Virus record (IMG/VR): IMGVR_UViG_3300022602_000378
Location: 5,296-25,703 of that record
Source: a virus
Length of the DNA: 20,408 nt
Strand: one strand, 5' to 3'
Positions 1 to 8,397 of the stretch are shown one piece after another; within the stretch, counting starts at the first letter, position 1; every line of letters begins with the position of its first letter. The notes below the pieces were generated by a model. It searched no databases, was not told where the DNA came from, and saw only the letters and a program-made list of their open reading frames with translations. A program made the position numbers and the translations under genes.

Positions 1-1610
1 ATATTTTGTCCAGTATAGATATAGTTGTATGTTCTTTTACTCAATGCTTTTAATTTTGACGCATCAATTTTAAGAGATCCGTATCCAGGAATTCTTGTAT
101 AGTGTACTTTATAAGGAGTTACAATGTAAGTATATGTTTGATATGGTTTTTTTGTTTGCGCATCGTATTTGTCTAAATTTGTTACTTCAATTTTTACTAA
201 AAAGAAATTAATATAACCAAAGTCATCAATTGGACTAGGACTATCTTTAGAATCAATGCGTTTTAATATATCTTTTATGTATTCACTATCTCTAATTACA
301 GAAGAAATAATTTCATTTAATTTTGAACCTGTGTTAAATTGTACTTGTGGGTTTGACGGGTTATATTTAAATGCTTCTGGTTCTGAAGATTGTTGAGCCG
401 GTGTTGGATTAATGAAACCTCTGCCTGCTCCAGCAGATTTAGGAGGAGCAGGATCGTATGCGTCACCTTGTGTTGCGCTACCTGGATCAGGAAAAGCATA
501 CACTTGATTATCTCTTAACAATTTAGATATAGCAGATTTACCAATGTCGTTAATCTGAGTGTAATCCCAGGCGTTGCCAACTTTTACAGGAAATTTAATA
601 TCATATTCATCGTGTTTAGAAGCATCTGCTCCTGGAACCTTGCTGAGTTTGGCGGCTTCAGTTAATTGATCTCCAACATTCTTCATTAGGTTTGTTAGAA
701 TCTCTGCCACGGTACCTCCAGTCATTGGAGTTGGCTTTTTGAGTTCATTTGGTTGTCCAAACCCTTTTTCATTAAATGGTACGCCAGCACATTTATAATG
801 TGTGCCACGTTCAGTGACTTCGACTTCGACTCCAGTGAATCCAAATACAAAATATCTAGTTGCTTCATTGCCTAATTTTTTAGGTTCAGGTAATGGTACG
901 TTATCAGGATATCCGATAAATTCCATTTTTAAAACAAAACTGGCCTGACTATAACTAGTATATCCTGCCGCTTTAGAAGCAACGTGTAGTGCTTCCATAA
1001 ACCCATTTATACTGTAGGGTTCAATTACATCAAACTTTATCGAGTTGGCCTGGCTAACATTACTAGCCTCACTAAATCCCATTATGTTTTCAATTTCAAC
1101 ATTTTCAACGAACATGTCAAATCTACCAGGACTCAATTGATTGAATCCTGCTATCAAATCAGTTGAAGTTGATGCGGATAACCCGCTAGTACCTTTACCG
1201 CCGGATTCAATGATAACATAATCCAGTGTGCTGTTACGATAAGAAGTAGGATCATTAACTGCGTCGGTACTCAGTGCGGCAAGAGTAAATTTGTATGTAT
1301 AAGATCTATAAGAATTTAAAACATTTTGTTCGCCTGATGATACAACAGTAGGGTCTCCTAGATTTGTTCCAGGTTGACCTGTGGTTTGACTATCGTTTGA
1401 AAGTTGCGGTATGTTTTCAAGAGGTGGTTGAACATTGGGTTTTGTGTAAACTGTTTTAACCTGAACATTAGATGAATCTGTTGCCTTAGGAACAGGCATA
1501 GGATTACCAGCTTCATCAAGATTAAGACTTTTTCTGGCCGCCACAGTACGCTGTGATGGTTGATTCATAAAATCAAAAAATCCAGGAGTACTTTGTCGGT
1601 TGGCTGGCAT
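1..1610 (-). CDS. Virion structural protein, probably tail/baseplate (incomplete at window edge)
   Basis: An uninterrupted minus-strand frame of at least 536 codons starts with ATG at 1610 and runs off the left edge, so the C-terminus is missing. The start is supported by a GGGAG ribosome site at complement(1617-1621), six bases upstream and overlapping the end of the gp53 gene. The N-terminal ~100 residues are Pro/Gln/Ser-rich and look disordered. A folded part follows, with segments such as EPYSINGFMEAL and VEVEVTERGTHYKC, then a second linker rich in Pro, Ala and Gly. The last visible residues include KRTYNYIYTGQN. It is one base downstream of gp53 and co-directional with another baseplate-like gene, which suggests a baseplate or hub role. 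No specific T4 protein can be assigned with confidence; a gp27-like hub component is one possibility. No signal peptide or membrane segment is seen. Confidence 0.7.
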   Translation of the reverse strand, partial: MPANRQSTPGFFDFMNQPSQRTVAARKSLNLDEAGNPMPVPKATDSSNVQVKTVYTKPNVQPPLENIPQLSNDSQTTGQPGTNLGDPTVVSSGEQNVLNSYRSYTYKFTLAALSTDAVNDPTSYRNSTLDYVIIESGGKGTSGLSASTSTDLIAGFNQLSPGRFDMFVENVEIENIMGFSEASNVSQANSIKFDVIEPYSINGFMEALHVASKAAGYTSYSQASFVLKMEFIGYPDNVPLPEPKKLGNEATRYFVFGFTGVEVEVTERGTHYKCAGVPFNEKGFGQPNELKKPTPMTGGTVAEILTNLMKNVGDQLTEAAKLSKVPGADASKHDEYDIKFPVKVGNAWDYTQINDIGKSAISKLLRDNQVYAFPDPGSATQGDAYDPAPPKSAGAGRGFINPTPAQQSSEPEAFKYNPSNPQVQFNTGSKLNEIISSVIRDSEYIKDILKRIDSKDSPSPIDDFGYINFFLVKIEVTNLDKYDAQTKKPYQTYTYIVTPYKVHYTRIPGYGSLKIDASKLKALSKRTYNYIYTGQN

Positions 1611-1611
1611 A

Positions 1612-1911
1612 TTAAACTCCCAGCGCCGATTTGATTGTGGTTAATTGTGGTAGATAAATTTGAACCCCAGCAACTAGATCATATACAGGATCTTTAATTA
1701 CTGAAGGATTTCTTACAGCAAACACCCACCATAGATTTACATCACCATAAAGATCATTTGCTAGCAAATCGGGGCGATTTTCATAGTTTGATGTCACGCT
1801 GAATAAAATGTCATCCGTTAAGCCAGGAATATTTCTGTAGGTTAACACATCTAAATATCCGTTTGTAGCTGTTGTGAGATAATAGGGACTTGCTTTATTA
1901 TAGGTAGCCAT
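1612..1911 (-). CDS. 53: Baseplate wedge protein gp53-like (LysM-like fold)
   Basis: This 99-residue protein has the gp53/LysM-like signature: a central segment around residues 44-64 with RPDLLANDLYGDVNLWWVFA, then a DLVAGVQIYLPQ segment near residues 78-89. The pattern P-x-x-L-A-x-x-x-Y-G-x-x-x-x-W-W followed by D-L-x-x-G-x-x-I-x-x-P is typical of T4-like gp53 and related phage baseplate LysM proteins, which join or stabilise wedge subunits around the hub. It is about half the length of T4 gp53 (196 residues) and matches only the core fold. The start codon overlaps the stop of the upstream gene by one base, and an AGAGGA ribosome site lies just upstream. The next gene begins one base after its stop, so the three genes probably form one operon. 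Confidence 0.8.
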   Translation of the reverse strand: MATYNKASPYYLTTATNGYLDVLTYRNIPGLTDDILFSVTSNYENRPDLLANDLYGDVNLWWVFAVRNPSVIKDPVYDLVAGVQIYLPQLTTIKSALGV

Positions 1912-2966
1912 TATAGATATCCTCTTGTTCGGTTAGAATCGCCACCTAACCATCCATTAACTGAAAAGTTTTGCATTTCTTGTCTACTGTAAATTGGTAT
2001 GCATGTTATTGCTATTGTAGATACTGTAGGCACGCTGTTAACACCATAAACTGAATTACCTGCTGATCCTGATATTTTACCTAATTTGTAATAATCAACC
2101 CCGTCTGGTAACTCTATTCTAAAACTGCTAATTACAACAGGAGTATTATCTAACATATAGTCACCATAAGCCATCAGTTGGCAGATAGGCGGTGGGGCTC
2201 CACTATCAGGATCACCAGTTGATCCTCCAGATCTCATTTTTGTTAACGCTCTTAATAGGTGTACTGTTGCCAAGTAAACACCGGCATCGTCTTCATTTTG
2301 AACAGTAAATTTTCCAGATATGTTAATAGGACTTACCTTACTATTTTTGTAAAAATAGATTGAAAAATTGCTGTGTGTTGGGTTTAAATTTGTATAGTCA
2401 GCAGAGTGTTCGTAACTGATAGCAGGTGTATAAGGAAATATGATACCACCTAATTGAACCAATTCACCTCTTAATCCTGTAGTGGCATTGTTCAATACAT
2501 ATTTAGGAGGAACTTTGATTCTAACTCGCATATCTTTAGTGAGTTCTCCCTGAATCATACTTTTAATGTTTACTGCTGCACTTTGAGGTAACGGTGGTTG
2601 AGCTCCATCAGGGACTCCTGCCACCGATCTTATACCAAATGAATTTAAAACAGAACTAGCTTTTTGATTTAACCAATCACCGGCAGATGAAACATATGAC
2701 CCAATAGAAGTATCTCCTGCGATAGGCGCAGAAGCAATTGTTGCGGCACTTGTAGCATCAGATGCGCTAGGATTTGTAGGACTTTCTGTTCCAGATGCGG
2801 CCGCTGCACTGTTATTTGCGGCATCTAAATTTGCGGTAGCCGACGCTAATTGAGACTTAGATGCTTGATATGCCGTTTGGTCTCCAGAAGCAATTGCGGC
2901 CTTAACGTCAGCAGTTGAGTTTGCTACGGCAGTAGTGAATGTTTGTTGATCTGGTGTCAATGCCAT
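1911..2966 (-). CDS. Tail-tube/baseplate protein, possibly gp48/gp54-like
   Basis: The 351-residue product begins with about 110 residues rich in Ala, Ser and Thr that look disordered. A folded region runs from about residue 135 to the end. It contains a segment with GIIFPYTPAISYEHSADY, a segment with INISGKFTVQNEDDAG, and a C-terminal stretch with PTVSTIAITCIPIYSRQEM. The order of beta-rich segments and the ending resemble tail-tube-related baseplate proteins of T4-like phages (gp48 is 364 residues and gp54 is 320), which cap the baseplate and start tube assembly. That assignment is inference from motif style and neighbourhood. The start has an AGGAAA ribosome site, and the stop overlaps the gp53 start. 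Being first in the leftward operon, it should be preceded by the leftward promoter in the 2967-3078 gap. Confidence 0.6.
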   Translation of the reverse strand: MALTPDQQTFTTAVANSTADVKAAIASGDQTAYQASKSQLASATANLDAANNSAAAASGTESPTNPSASDATSAATIASAPIAGDTSIGSYVSSAGDWLNQKASSVLNSFGIRSVAGVPDGAQPPLPQSAAVNIKSMIQGELTKDMRVRIKVPPKYVLNNATTGLRGELVQLGGIIFPYTPAISYEHSADYTNLNPTHSNFSIYFYKNSKVSPINISGKFTVQNEDDAGVYLATVHLLRALTKMRSGGSTGDPDSGAPPPICQLMAYGDYMLDNTPVVISSFRIELPDGVDYYKLGKISGSAGNSVYGVNSVPTVSTIAITCIPIYSRQEMQNFSVNGWLGGDSNRTRGYL

Positions 2967-2984
2967 AATTTTTCCTATATAGCA

Positions 2985-3015
2985 TATTTACCAATAAATA
3001 AAATGCCTATTTAAA
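2985..3015 (-). promoter_or_regulatory. Candidate leftward late promoter boxes
   Basis: On the minus strand the gap upstream of the leftward operon holds two partial matches to the T4 late box TATAAATA: TTTAAATA at complement(3008-3015) and GGTAAATA at complement(2985-2992). The first lies 42 bases from the start codon, similar to the spacing seen at 11250. Each differs from consensus at two positions or fewer, and AT-rich DNA gives such matches by chance, so this is tentative. Confidence 0.3.
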
Positions 3016-3022
3016 TCAACGG

Positions 3023-3050
3023 TTGACCTTCGATAAATCTGTGTTATAAT
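3023..3050 (+). promoter_or_regulatory. Sigma70-type promoter for gp55
   Basis: TTGACC at 3023-3028 and a perfect TATAAT at 3045-3050 are separated by 16 bases, and the gp55 start lies 29 bases past the -10 box. This is close to the vegetative bacterial consensus, as expected for a gene read by unmodified host polymerase before late transcription. Confidence 0.75.
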
Positions 3051-3078
3051 TACAACACAAAGGAATAATAATAAAAAT

Positions 3079-3996
3079 ATGACCCCAATTACTCTCCCAA
3101 GAAAGGTAAAATATCTTAATAACCGAGATCTTCTAGTAGAAATACATCGTAGTAAATGCTCTTATTCTAGTTTTACTAAACCAGAATACAGCCAACATGA
3201 TATAATTTTACCAAATTTAAGTAAAGTTAACATTAGAACAATCGCTGAAGCTAAAAGAGCAAGAGCCAAACGACTTGGATTATATGCATTTGCTCATGCC
3301 AGGGAAAACGGAGATAAAAAAATTAAACTGTCAGAGTGCACTCCAGACTACACCACAATTGCTAAAACAGATGTTATTATTAGAATAATGTCATTTGATC
3401 ACATTCCACTATCTCCCGGACGTAAAAAGACTGTTAAAAGTACTGCCGACGGACATGATAAAATCAACTTCCCTCCGTTCCAACATTGGAAATTTGATGA
3501 AAATGATGAGCTTGTATGTGTTGGTAAAAGTCACTGGAAAGGTGATTTAGAAAAGGGCCACTTTAGCAAGGATCACGGACGCATTACAGAAAATCTTGGT
3601 AAGATGTTTATCAAGTTGTCAGAGCGTTACGCACAACGTAGTAACTGGCGTGGTTATACTTATGTTGATGAAATGAAAGGACAGGCTATCCTACAGTTAA
3701 GCCAAATTGGATTACAGTTTGATGAATCAAAATCAGAAAATCCATTTGCGTATTATACTGCCGCAGTAACAAATTCATTTACTAGAATCTTAAATCTCGA
3801 AAAGAAAAGCCAAAACATTCGTGATGACTTGTTAGAGGACGCAGGATTGACTCCCAGTATGACACGTCAAAACAGTCAATTATACGCTGAAGAAATTTCC
3901 AGACAAGCAGAAATTTATAAAAATCTTCGTATGCCAAAGAGCGAAGAAGATCCAATTGACAACATATTCGAAGAAGAAGACGAAACAAAAGTTTGA
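3079..3996 (+). CDS. 55: Late-transcription sigma factor gp55
   Basis: gp55 of T4-like phages is a minimal sigma factor that redirects host RNA polymerase to TATAAATA late promoters, working with the sliding clamp and gp33. The signature is in the C-terminal half: residues ~174-192 with GKMFIKLSERYAQRSNWRGY, the Y-V-D-E-M segment, and residues 221-245 starting NPFAYYTAAVTNSFTRIL and ending in the EKKSQN region, which is the sigma region 2-like core. The C-terminus is acidic. At 305 residues it is far longer than T4 gp55 (185); the extra ~160 N-terminal residues are basic near the start and match nothing I recognise. The start follows an AGGAA site. The stop codon falls within the -35 box of the next promoter. 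Confidence 0.88.
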   Translation: MTPITLPRKVKYLNNRDLLVEIHRSKCSYSSFTKPEYSQHDIILPNLSKVNIRTIAEAKRARAKRLGLYAFAHARENGDKKIKLSECTPDYTTIAKTDVIIRIMSFDHIPLSPGRKKTVKSTADGHDKINFPPFQHWKFDENDELVCVGKSHWKGDLEKGHFSKDHGRITENLGKMFIKLSERYAQRSNWRGYTYVDEMKGQAILQLSQIGLQFDESKSENPFAYYTAAVTNSFTRILNLEKKSQNIRDDLLEDAGLTPSMTRQNSQLYAEEISRQAEIYKNLRMPKSEEDPIDNIFEEEDETKV

Positions 3997-4022
3997 CTTT
4001 GCCGTTGACATTCTGTTATACT
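3993..4022 (+). promoter_or_regulatory. Sigma70-type promoter for gp47-gp46 operon
   Basis: TTGACT at 3993-3998 and TATACT at 4017-4022 are 18 bases apart, 21 bases before the gp47 start codon. The -35 box overlaps the gp55 stop codon (3994-3996). An AGGAG ribosome site follows at 4030-4034. Confidence 0.65.
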
Positions 4023-4043
4023 TTTAGTTAGGAGAATTATAAT

Positions 4044-5057
4044 ATGGCCTTGTTTAAAAAGGTTGCGTGTTTTACTGACATACATTTTGGCTTAAAAAGC
4101 AATTCGTCAACGCATCTTAGAGATTGTGAAGAATTTGTTGACTGGTTTATTGAGGAGTCTAAAAAAGCAGGGTGTGAAACTGCTATTTTCCTTGGTGACT
4201 GGTCACATAACCGAAACAGTCTTAATCTAATTACTTTAGATACCAGTATCCGTTGTTTAGAAAAACTAGGTGCCGCTTTTGAACAGTTCTTCTGGTTCCC
4301 TGGCAATCACGATCTATTTTATAAAGACAAGCGTGACATTCATTCCAGTGGGTTTGGTCGCCACATTCCAGGAGTTACTGTTGTAGATGGTATTACTACT
4401 CTTGATGATGTTACCCTTGTCCCTTGGCTAGTAGGAGACGAGTGGAAAAGTCTCGGAAAAATTAAGAGCAAATATATGTTTGGTCATTTTGAATTACCAC
4501 TGTTCTACATGAATGCCATGGTACAAATGCCAGACCATGGAGAATTATCACCAGGACACTTTGTACACCAAGACTATGTGTTCTCGGGACATTTTCATAA
4601 ACGTCAAAACAAAGAACGTGTATGGTACATTGGAAATGCGTTTCCACACAACTTTGCCGACAATTGGGACGATGAGCGAGGCATGATGATATTAGAGTGG
4701 GGTGGTGAACCAGAATTTATCAACTGGCCAAACTGTCCCAAATATCGTGTTATAAAATTAAGTGAGTTGATTGATCGTGAAGCAGAAATCATAAAATCAA
4801 AAATGCACTTGAAGGTTAATCTTGACATTGACATCACCTACGAAGAAGCAAATTTTCTCAAAGAAGAATTTACCAAAAAATACGACATTAGAGAAATTAG
4901 CCTAGTACAAGACAAAGTTAATCTCGACGGAACCATAGACGATAATCCTGATCAAGAATTTGAAAGTGTTGATCAAATTGTAATGGATCAGTTGTTGAAC
5001 ATTGAGTCACAACAAATTGACAAAAACACATTATTAGACATCTACAGGAACATATGA
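4044..5057 (+). CDS. 47: Recombination endonuclease subunit gp47 (Mre11/SbcD-like)
   Basis: This is the metallophosphoesterase subunit of the phage Mre11-Rad50 type complex, which resects DNA ends for recombination-dependent replication. All metal-binding motifs are visible in order: D12-x-H14 in FTDIHFG, G51-D52 with H55 in LGDWSH, G87-N88-H89-D90 in FPGNHD, H148 in MFGHFE, and G182-H183-F-H185 in FSGHFH. The length of 337 residues matches T4 gp47 (339). The C-terminal ~100 residues are acidic and would form the capping and gp46-binding region. It has a good AGGAG site and its own sigma70-type promoter. Its stop overlaps the start of the glycosyltransferase gene in an ATGA arrangement, so gp46 is separated from it by that insertion. 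Confidence 0.95.
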   Translation: MALFKKVACFTDIHFGLKSNSSTHLRDCEEFVDWFIEESKKAGCETAIFLGDWSHNRNSLNLITLDTSIRCLEKLGAAFEQFFWFPGNHDLFYKDKRDIHSSGFGRHIPGVTVVDGITTLDDVTLVPWLVGDEWKSLGKIKSKYMFGHFELPLFYMNAMVQMPDHGELSPGHFVHQDYVFSGHFHKRQNKERVWYIGNAFPHNFADNWDDERGMMILEWGGEPEFINWPNCPKYRVIKLSELIDREAEIIKSKMHLKVNLDIDITYEEANFLKEEFTKKYDIREISLVQDKVNLDGTIDDNPDQEFESVDQIVMDQLLNIESQQIDKNTLLDIYRNI

Positions 5058-5878
5058 TACTTGATTGTTTTACATTTTTTAACGAACTTGACCTATTAGA
5101 AGGCAGGTTAGAATATCTGTATGATAGTGTAGACTATTTTATATTGGTTGAATCTAATCTTACTCATTCTGGAAAATCAAAGCCAATGATTTTTATACAG
5201 AATATTGAAAGATTTAAAAAATATCAAGATAAAATATTATATTTTCCCTTTATAACCACACCCGAAGAATACAATTTTAATAGGCTGCCTTCATGGGAAA
5301 GAGATTATGAATCAGGTTCTTGGAAAATGGAAAACGCACAACGAAATCATATTACAGAAGCACTAAAATTGTTTAGTGATGATTCCATTGTTATGATTAG
5401 TGATCTAGATGAAATTCCACATAAAAGTTGTATTGATATAGCAAGAAATAGTTTCAGAGATGATTGGCTAATTTTTGCCATTGAACAAACGCTGTTCAGT
5501 TCTAATTTTACTCGTAAAATGATAGGTACATGGCACGGAACTGTTATTACTACCAATAGATATGCTAAAAGTGTAGGAGCACAAGGCTGTAGAGAAGTAA
5601 AGTATGCCATTCCTGTTATTAATAACGGAGGATGGCATCTAACATTCTGGGGCAGTATACAAGACATACAAATAAAAATAGATTCGTTCAGTCACCAAGA
5701 ATTAAACACAGATTTTTACAAAGATCCGGAAAGATTAAAAGAAAAAATTGCTAACGGTGGATGTATTTTTGACAAAGGTACACAGTTCGAAACTGTTGAC
5801 ATCAACACAATTGATCCAGATATTTTAAGAATTTTTGGAAATTTTAACAACAAATTATTATCGTCAATAAATGTTTAA
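5054..5878 (+). CDS. Glycosyltransferase family 17 (MGAT3-like) protein
   Basis: The 274 residues match the GT17 family, named after the N-acetylglucosaminyltransferase that makes bisecting GlcNAc and also present in bacteria and large viruses. Visible motifs are NELDLLEGRL near the N-terminus, a beta strand with DYFILVESNLTHSGKSKP (27-44), DLDEIP at 117-122 (the likely metal/nucleotide-sugar site, a DxD-type motif), GGWHLTFWG from 192, and KIDSFSHQE. No signal peptide or membrane segment is seen, so it should act in the host cytoplasm. The substrate is unknown: phage DNA base, virion protein or host glycan are all possible. It starts on the gp47 stop (ATGA) and ends 8 bases inside gp46, so its translation is coupled to both. 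T4 has no glycosyltransferase here; this looks like an acquired cargo gene. Confidence 0.85.
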   Translation: MILDCFTFFNELDLLEGRLEYLYDSVDYFILVESNLTHSGKSKPMIFIQNIERFKKYQDKILYFPFITTPEEYNFNRLPSWERDYESGSWKMENAQRNHITEALKLFSDDSIVMISDLDEIPHKSCIDIARNSFRDDWLIFAIEQTLFSSNFTRKMIGTWHGTVITTNRYAKSVGAQGCREVKYAIPVINNGGWHLTFWGSIQDIQIKIDSFSHQELNTDFYKDPERLKEKIANGGCIFDKGTQFETVDINTIDPDILRIFGNFNNKLLSSINV

Positions 5879-7655
5879 AATAAAAAATATAACTCTTCGT
5901 AATTTTATGAGTGTGGGTAATCAAACCCAGGCTGTAGATTTTGATAAAGAACATTTAACTCTTGTACTAGGAGAAAACGTTGACCTTGGTGGCGACGATA
6001 CCGGTTCTCGTAACGGCACAGGTAAGACAACCATGATTAATGCGTTGAGTTACGCATTGTACGGACAAGCACTTACTAATATTCGTAAAGAAAATTTAAT
6101 TAATAAAACAAATACCAAGGGCATGTTGGTTACGGTTGAGTTTGAAAAGAATGGCATTTATTGTCGCATTGAACGTGGACGTAAGCCTAATATTTTAAAA
6201 TTGTTTGTAAACGACCAACAGTTAAAAACTGATGAAGTTGAAGATGATGCTCAAGGTGACAGTAGAGAAACACAAAAAGCTATTGAGCAAATGTTAGAAA
6301 TGTCACATACTATGTTCAAACATCTTGTGGCATTGAATACCTATACCGAGCCGTTCTTAAGTATGAAGGCCGCTGATCAACGAGAAGTAATTGAACAGTT
6401 GTTAGGTATTACGTTGTTAAGTGAAAAGGCTGAAAATTTAAAAGGCCTTGTCAAAGAAACAAAAGATCTTATACAAGCAGAAACATTAAAAATTGAAGCC
6501 ATTAAAACTGCTAATGAAAATGTACAAAAAAGTATCGACAGTTTAGGTATAAAAAGTTCTGCCTGGGAAACACAAAAAGATAGAGACATTGAAAATCTAG
6601 GTAAGGCAATGATGCAATTGGAAAGTGTAGATATTGAAAAAGAAATACAACTTCATGCTGAACTTAAAATTTGGGAAGATAATAACGTTGCCTTACGCAG
6701 TCTTAATAAAGAAAAAGCAACACTAGAGTCTGCCGCCATACAGGGCGAAAAGACCTTGAACAAATATTTAAACGAGCTTACCAAGTTAAGTAATAAACAA
6801 TGCCCTGCATGTGAACAGGATCTTCATGATCATAAGCATGAAGAAATGACAACAGTTGCTACAAACAATGTTACTGAAGCTACAACTTATCTAGAAAAAC
6901 TCAAAACAGATCACAATAAAATTGTTGCTGAATTATTAGCAATAGGTGAACAACCACACAGGCCACAAACATTTTACGATACTGAAGCAGAAGCATTAGG
7001 ACATAAAAATAATCTTGGAAATTTAGAAAAACAATTAACAAATAAAATTGATGAAAAAAATCCTTACGAGGAACAAATTGAAGAACTAAAGAAAACTGCT
7101 ATTCAAGAAATTTCTTGGGATAATATAAACGAGCTTACAAAACTTAAAGAACATCAAGAATTTTTATATAAGTTGTTAACTAACAAAGACTCATTTATTC
7201 GTAAGAAAATTATTGATCAAAATTTAACATACTTAAACAAACGCCTTGGATATTATATTGATAAGTTAGGATTACCACATCGTGTTGTTTTCCAAAATGA
7301 CTTAAATGTAGAAATTACACAGTTAGGACAAGATTTAGATTTTGATAATTTGTCGCGTGGCGAACGTAACAGATTAATTTTAAGTTTGAGTTTTGCTTTT
7401 AGAAACGTTTGGGAAGGCTTATATCAAAATATTAATCTATTGTTTATTGACGAGCTTGTAGATGCTGGTATGGATAGTGCCGGTGTTGAAAGTGCGTTGG
7501 CTGTCCTGAAAAAAATGGCCAGAGAACAAAATAAGAATATATACCTGATAAGTCACAAGGATGAATTGCAAGGTCGTGTAAACAATGTTTTAAGAGTAAT
7601 TAAAGAACATGGTTTTACCAGTTATAGTAACGATATAGATTATGTTGAAGCATAA
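5871..7655 (+). CDS. 46: Recombination endonuclease subunit gp46 (Rad50/SbcC-like)
   Basis: This is the SMC-like ATPase partner of gp47. Every landmark is visible: Walker A GSRNGTGKT at ~45-53, a long coiled coil broken by the zinc hook C311-P-A-C314, a second coiled coil, the ABC signature LSRGERN starting at residue 494, Walker B ending FIDE at 525-528, and the H-loop histidine 562 in LISHKDE. At 594 residues it is slightly longer than T4 gp46 (560). The start ATG lies inside the end of the glycosyltransferase gene, so translation probably depends on reading through that gene. The last 14 bases overlap the next small gene. All catalytic residues are present, so the complex should be active despite the insertion upstream. 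Confidence 0.95.
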   Translation: MFKIKNITLRNFMSVGNQTQAVDFDKEHLTLVLGENVDLGGDDTGSRNGTGKTTMINALSYALYGQALTNIRKENLINKTNTKGMLVTVEFEKNGIYCRIERGRKPNILKLFVNDQQLKTDEVEDDAQGDSRETQKAIEQMLEMSHTMFKHLVALNTYTEPFLSMKAADQREVIEQLLGITLLSEKAENLKGLVKETKDLIQAETLKIEAIKTANENVQKSIDSLGIKSSAWETQKDRDIENLGKAMMQLESVDIEKEIQLHAELKIWEDNNVALRSLNKEKATLESAAIQGEKTLNKYLNELTKLSNKQCPACEQDLHDHKHEEMTTVATNNVTEATTYLEKLKTDHNKIVAELLAIGEQPHRPQTFYDTEAEALGHKNNLGNLEKQLTNKIDEKNPYEEQIEELKKTAIQEISWDNINELTKLKEHQEFLYKLLTNKDSFIRKKIIDQNLTYLNKRLGYYIDKLGLPHRVVFQNDLNVEITQLGQDLDFDNLSRGERNRLILSLSFAFRNVWEGLYQNINLLFIDELVDAGMDSAGVESALAVLKKMAREQNKNIYLISHKDELQGRVNNVLRVIKEHGFTSYSNDIDYVEA

Positions 7656-7962
7656 AGAATTAGACATTTACAAAGAATTACACAGTAAATTCATGCTTGA
7701 TATTTTAGAATATCATAATAAGCATTGTGTTCATGTTGAACAACCGACAAATAGAACAACTGTTAATCTTAGAAGTCAGTTGCGCGAACTCAGAAAACTC
7801 ACCAAGCAGATGGCTATACAACTTACAGCAACCTACAACGAAGAACGAGAAAACTTTAAAACACGTAAAGAATTAATTAAACAAAAAGGCAGATCAGGCG
7901 ACATTTATCGAGAGCGTATAAGAGAAAAAATTAAGACCAGGGAGACAAAGTCCGATAAGTAA
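7642..7962 (+). CDS. Small basic hypothetical protein overlapping gp46
   Basis: A 106-residue frame starts 14 bases before the gp46 stop in another frame. The protein is mostly charged and predicted helical, with strongly basic stretches after residue 60 (RSQLRELRKLTKQM and the C-terminal Arg/Lys run), which would suit nucleic-acid or protein binding. There is one histidine/cysteine cluster, HNKHCVH, around residues 26-32. I do not recognise the family. Compact overlap with gp46 and co-direction suggest it is a real gene translated by coupling, made at the same time as the recombination proteins. No clear ribosome site is seen before the ATG. A small transcription or recombination accessory role is possible, but nothing in the sequence proves it. 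Confidence 0.65.
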   Translation: MLKHKELDIYKELHSKFMLDILEYHNKHCVHVEQPTNRTTVNLRSQLRELRKLTKQMAIQLTATYNEERENFKTRKELIKQKGRSGDIYRERIREKIKTRETKSDK

Positions 7963-7965
7963 GTG

Positions 7966-8397
7966 ATGACATGGACATTTCAAAATACTGTTATCAACGA
8001 ATTACCTAAAGATTGTGTTGGATTTGTGTACCTAATTACAAATAATGTAACCGGAAGAAAATACATAGGCAAAAAGTTAGCAAAATTTAGTAAAACGACC
8101 TACAAGACTGTAAAGTTAAAGAACGGCACCAAAAAGAAAAAGAAAATTCGTAGCAAAATTGATAGTAATTGGCAAGATTATTGGTCTAGTTCAGATGAAC
8201 TTAAAAAAGATATAGTGGCTCTCGGACAGGAAAATTTTACAAGAGAAATATTATATTACTGTAAAAGTAAAGCAGAATGTAGTTACATTGAGGCCCGTGA
8301 ACAATTTGACCGCAAAGTACTTGAATCTACAGACTACTATAATGGACAAATTTCAGTCCGTGTACATGGCTCACATATTTTAAAAAACAAAATATGA
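7966..8397 (+). CDS. GIY-YIG superfamily nuclease-like protein
   Basis: The N-terminal region has GFVYLITNNVTGRKYIGKK at about residues 19-37, which fits the GIY-YIG pattern of a G-x-x-Y strand, a short N/G turn and a YIG strand. Further down are the W-x-D-Y-W-x-S-S segment, the L-G-x-E-N-F-x-R-E-I-L strand, and a Glu-bearing helix (YIEAREQFDRK) that could supply the catalytic glutamate. A Lys-rich insertion (NGTKKKKKIRSK) separates the two halves. Such nucleases in phages act as homing endonucleases or as DNA-processing enzymes. The protein has only the nuclease domain and no obvious separate DNA-binding module. GTG at 7963 and ATG at 7966 are adjacent in-frame starts; I prefer ATG. The stop overlaps the next start (ATGA). 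It is followed by one more gene and then by the structured non-coding region. Confidence 0.75.
   Translation: MTWTFQNTVINELPKDCVGFVYLITNNVTGRKYIGKKLAKFSKTTYKTVKLKNGTKKKKKIRSKIDSNWQDYWSSSDELKKDIVALGQENFTREILYYCKSKAECSYIEAREQFDRKVLESTDYYNGQISVRVHGSHILKNKI

Noticed and set aside
317-499. 60-codon minus-strand ORF
   Set aside because: Out-of-frame shadow inside the long structural gene that spans 1-1610 on the same strand.
4005-4010. TTGACA as the -35 of the gp47 promoter
   Set aside because: Only six bases from the -10 box; TTGACT at 3993 has proper spacing.
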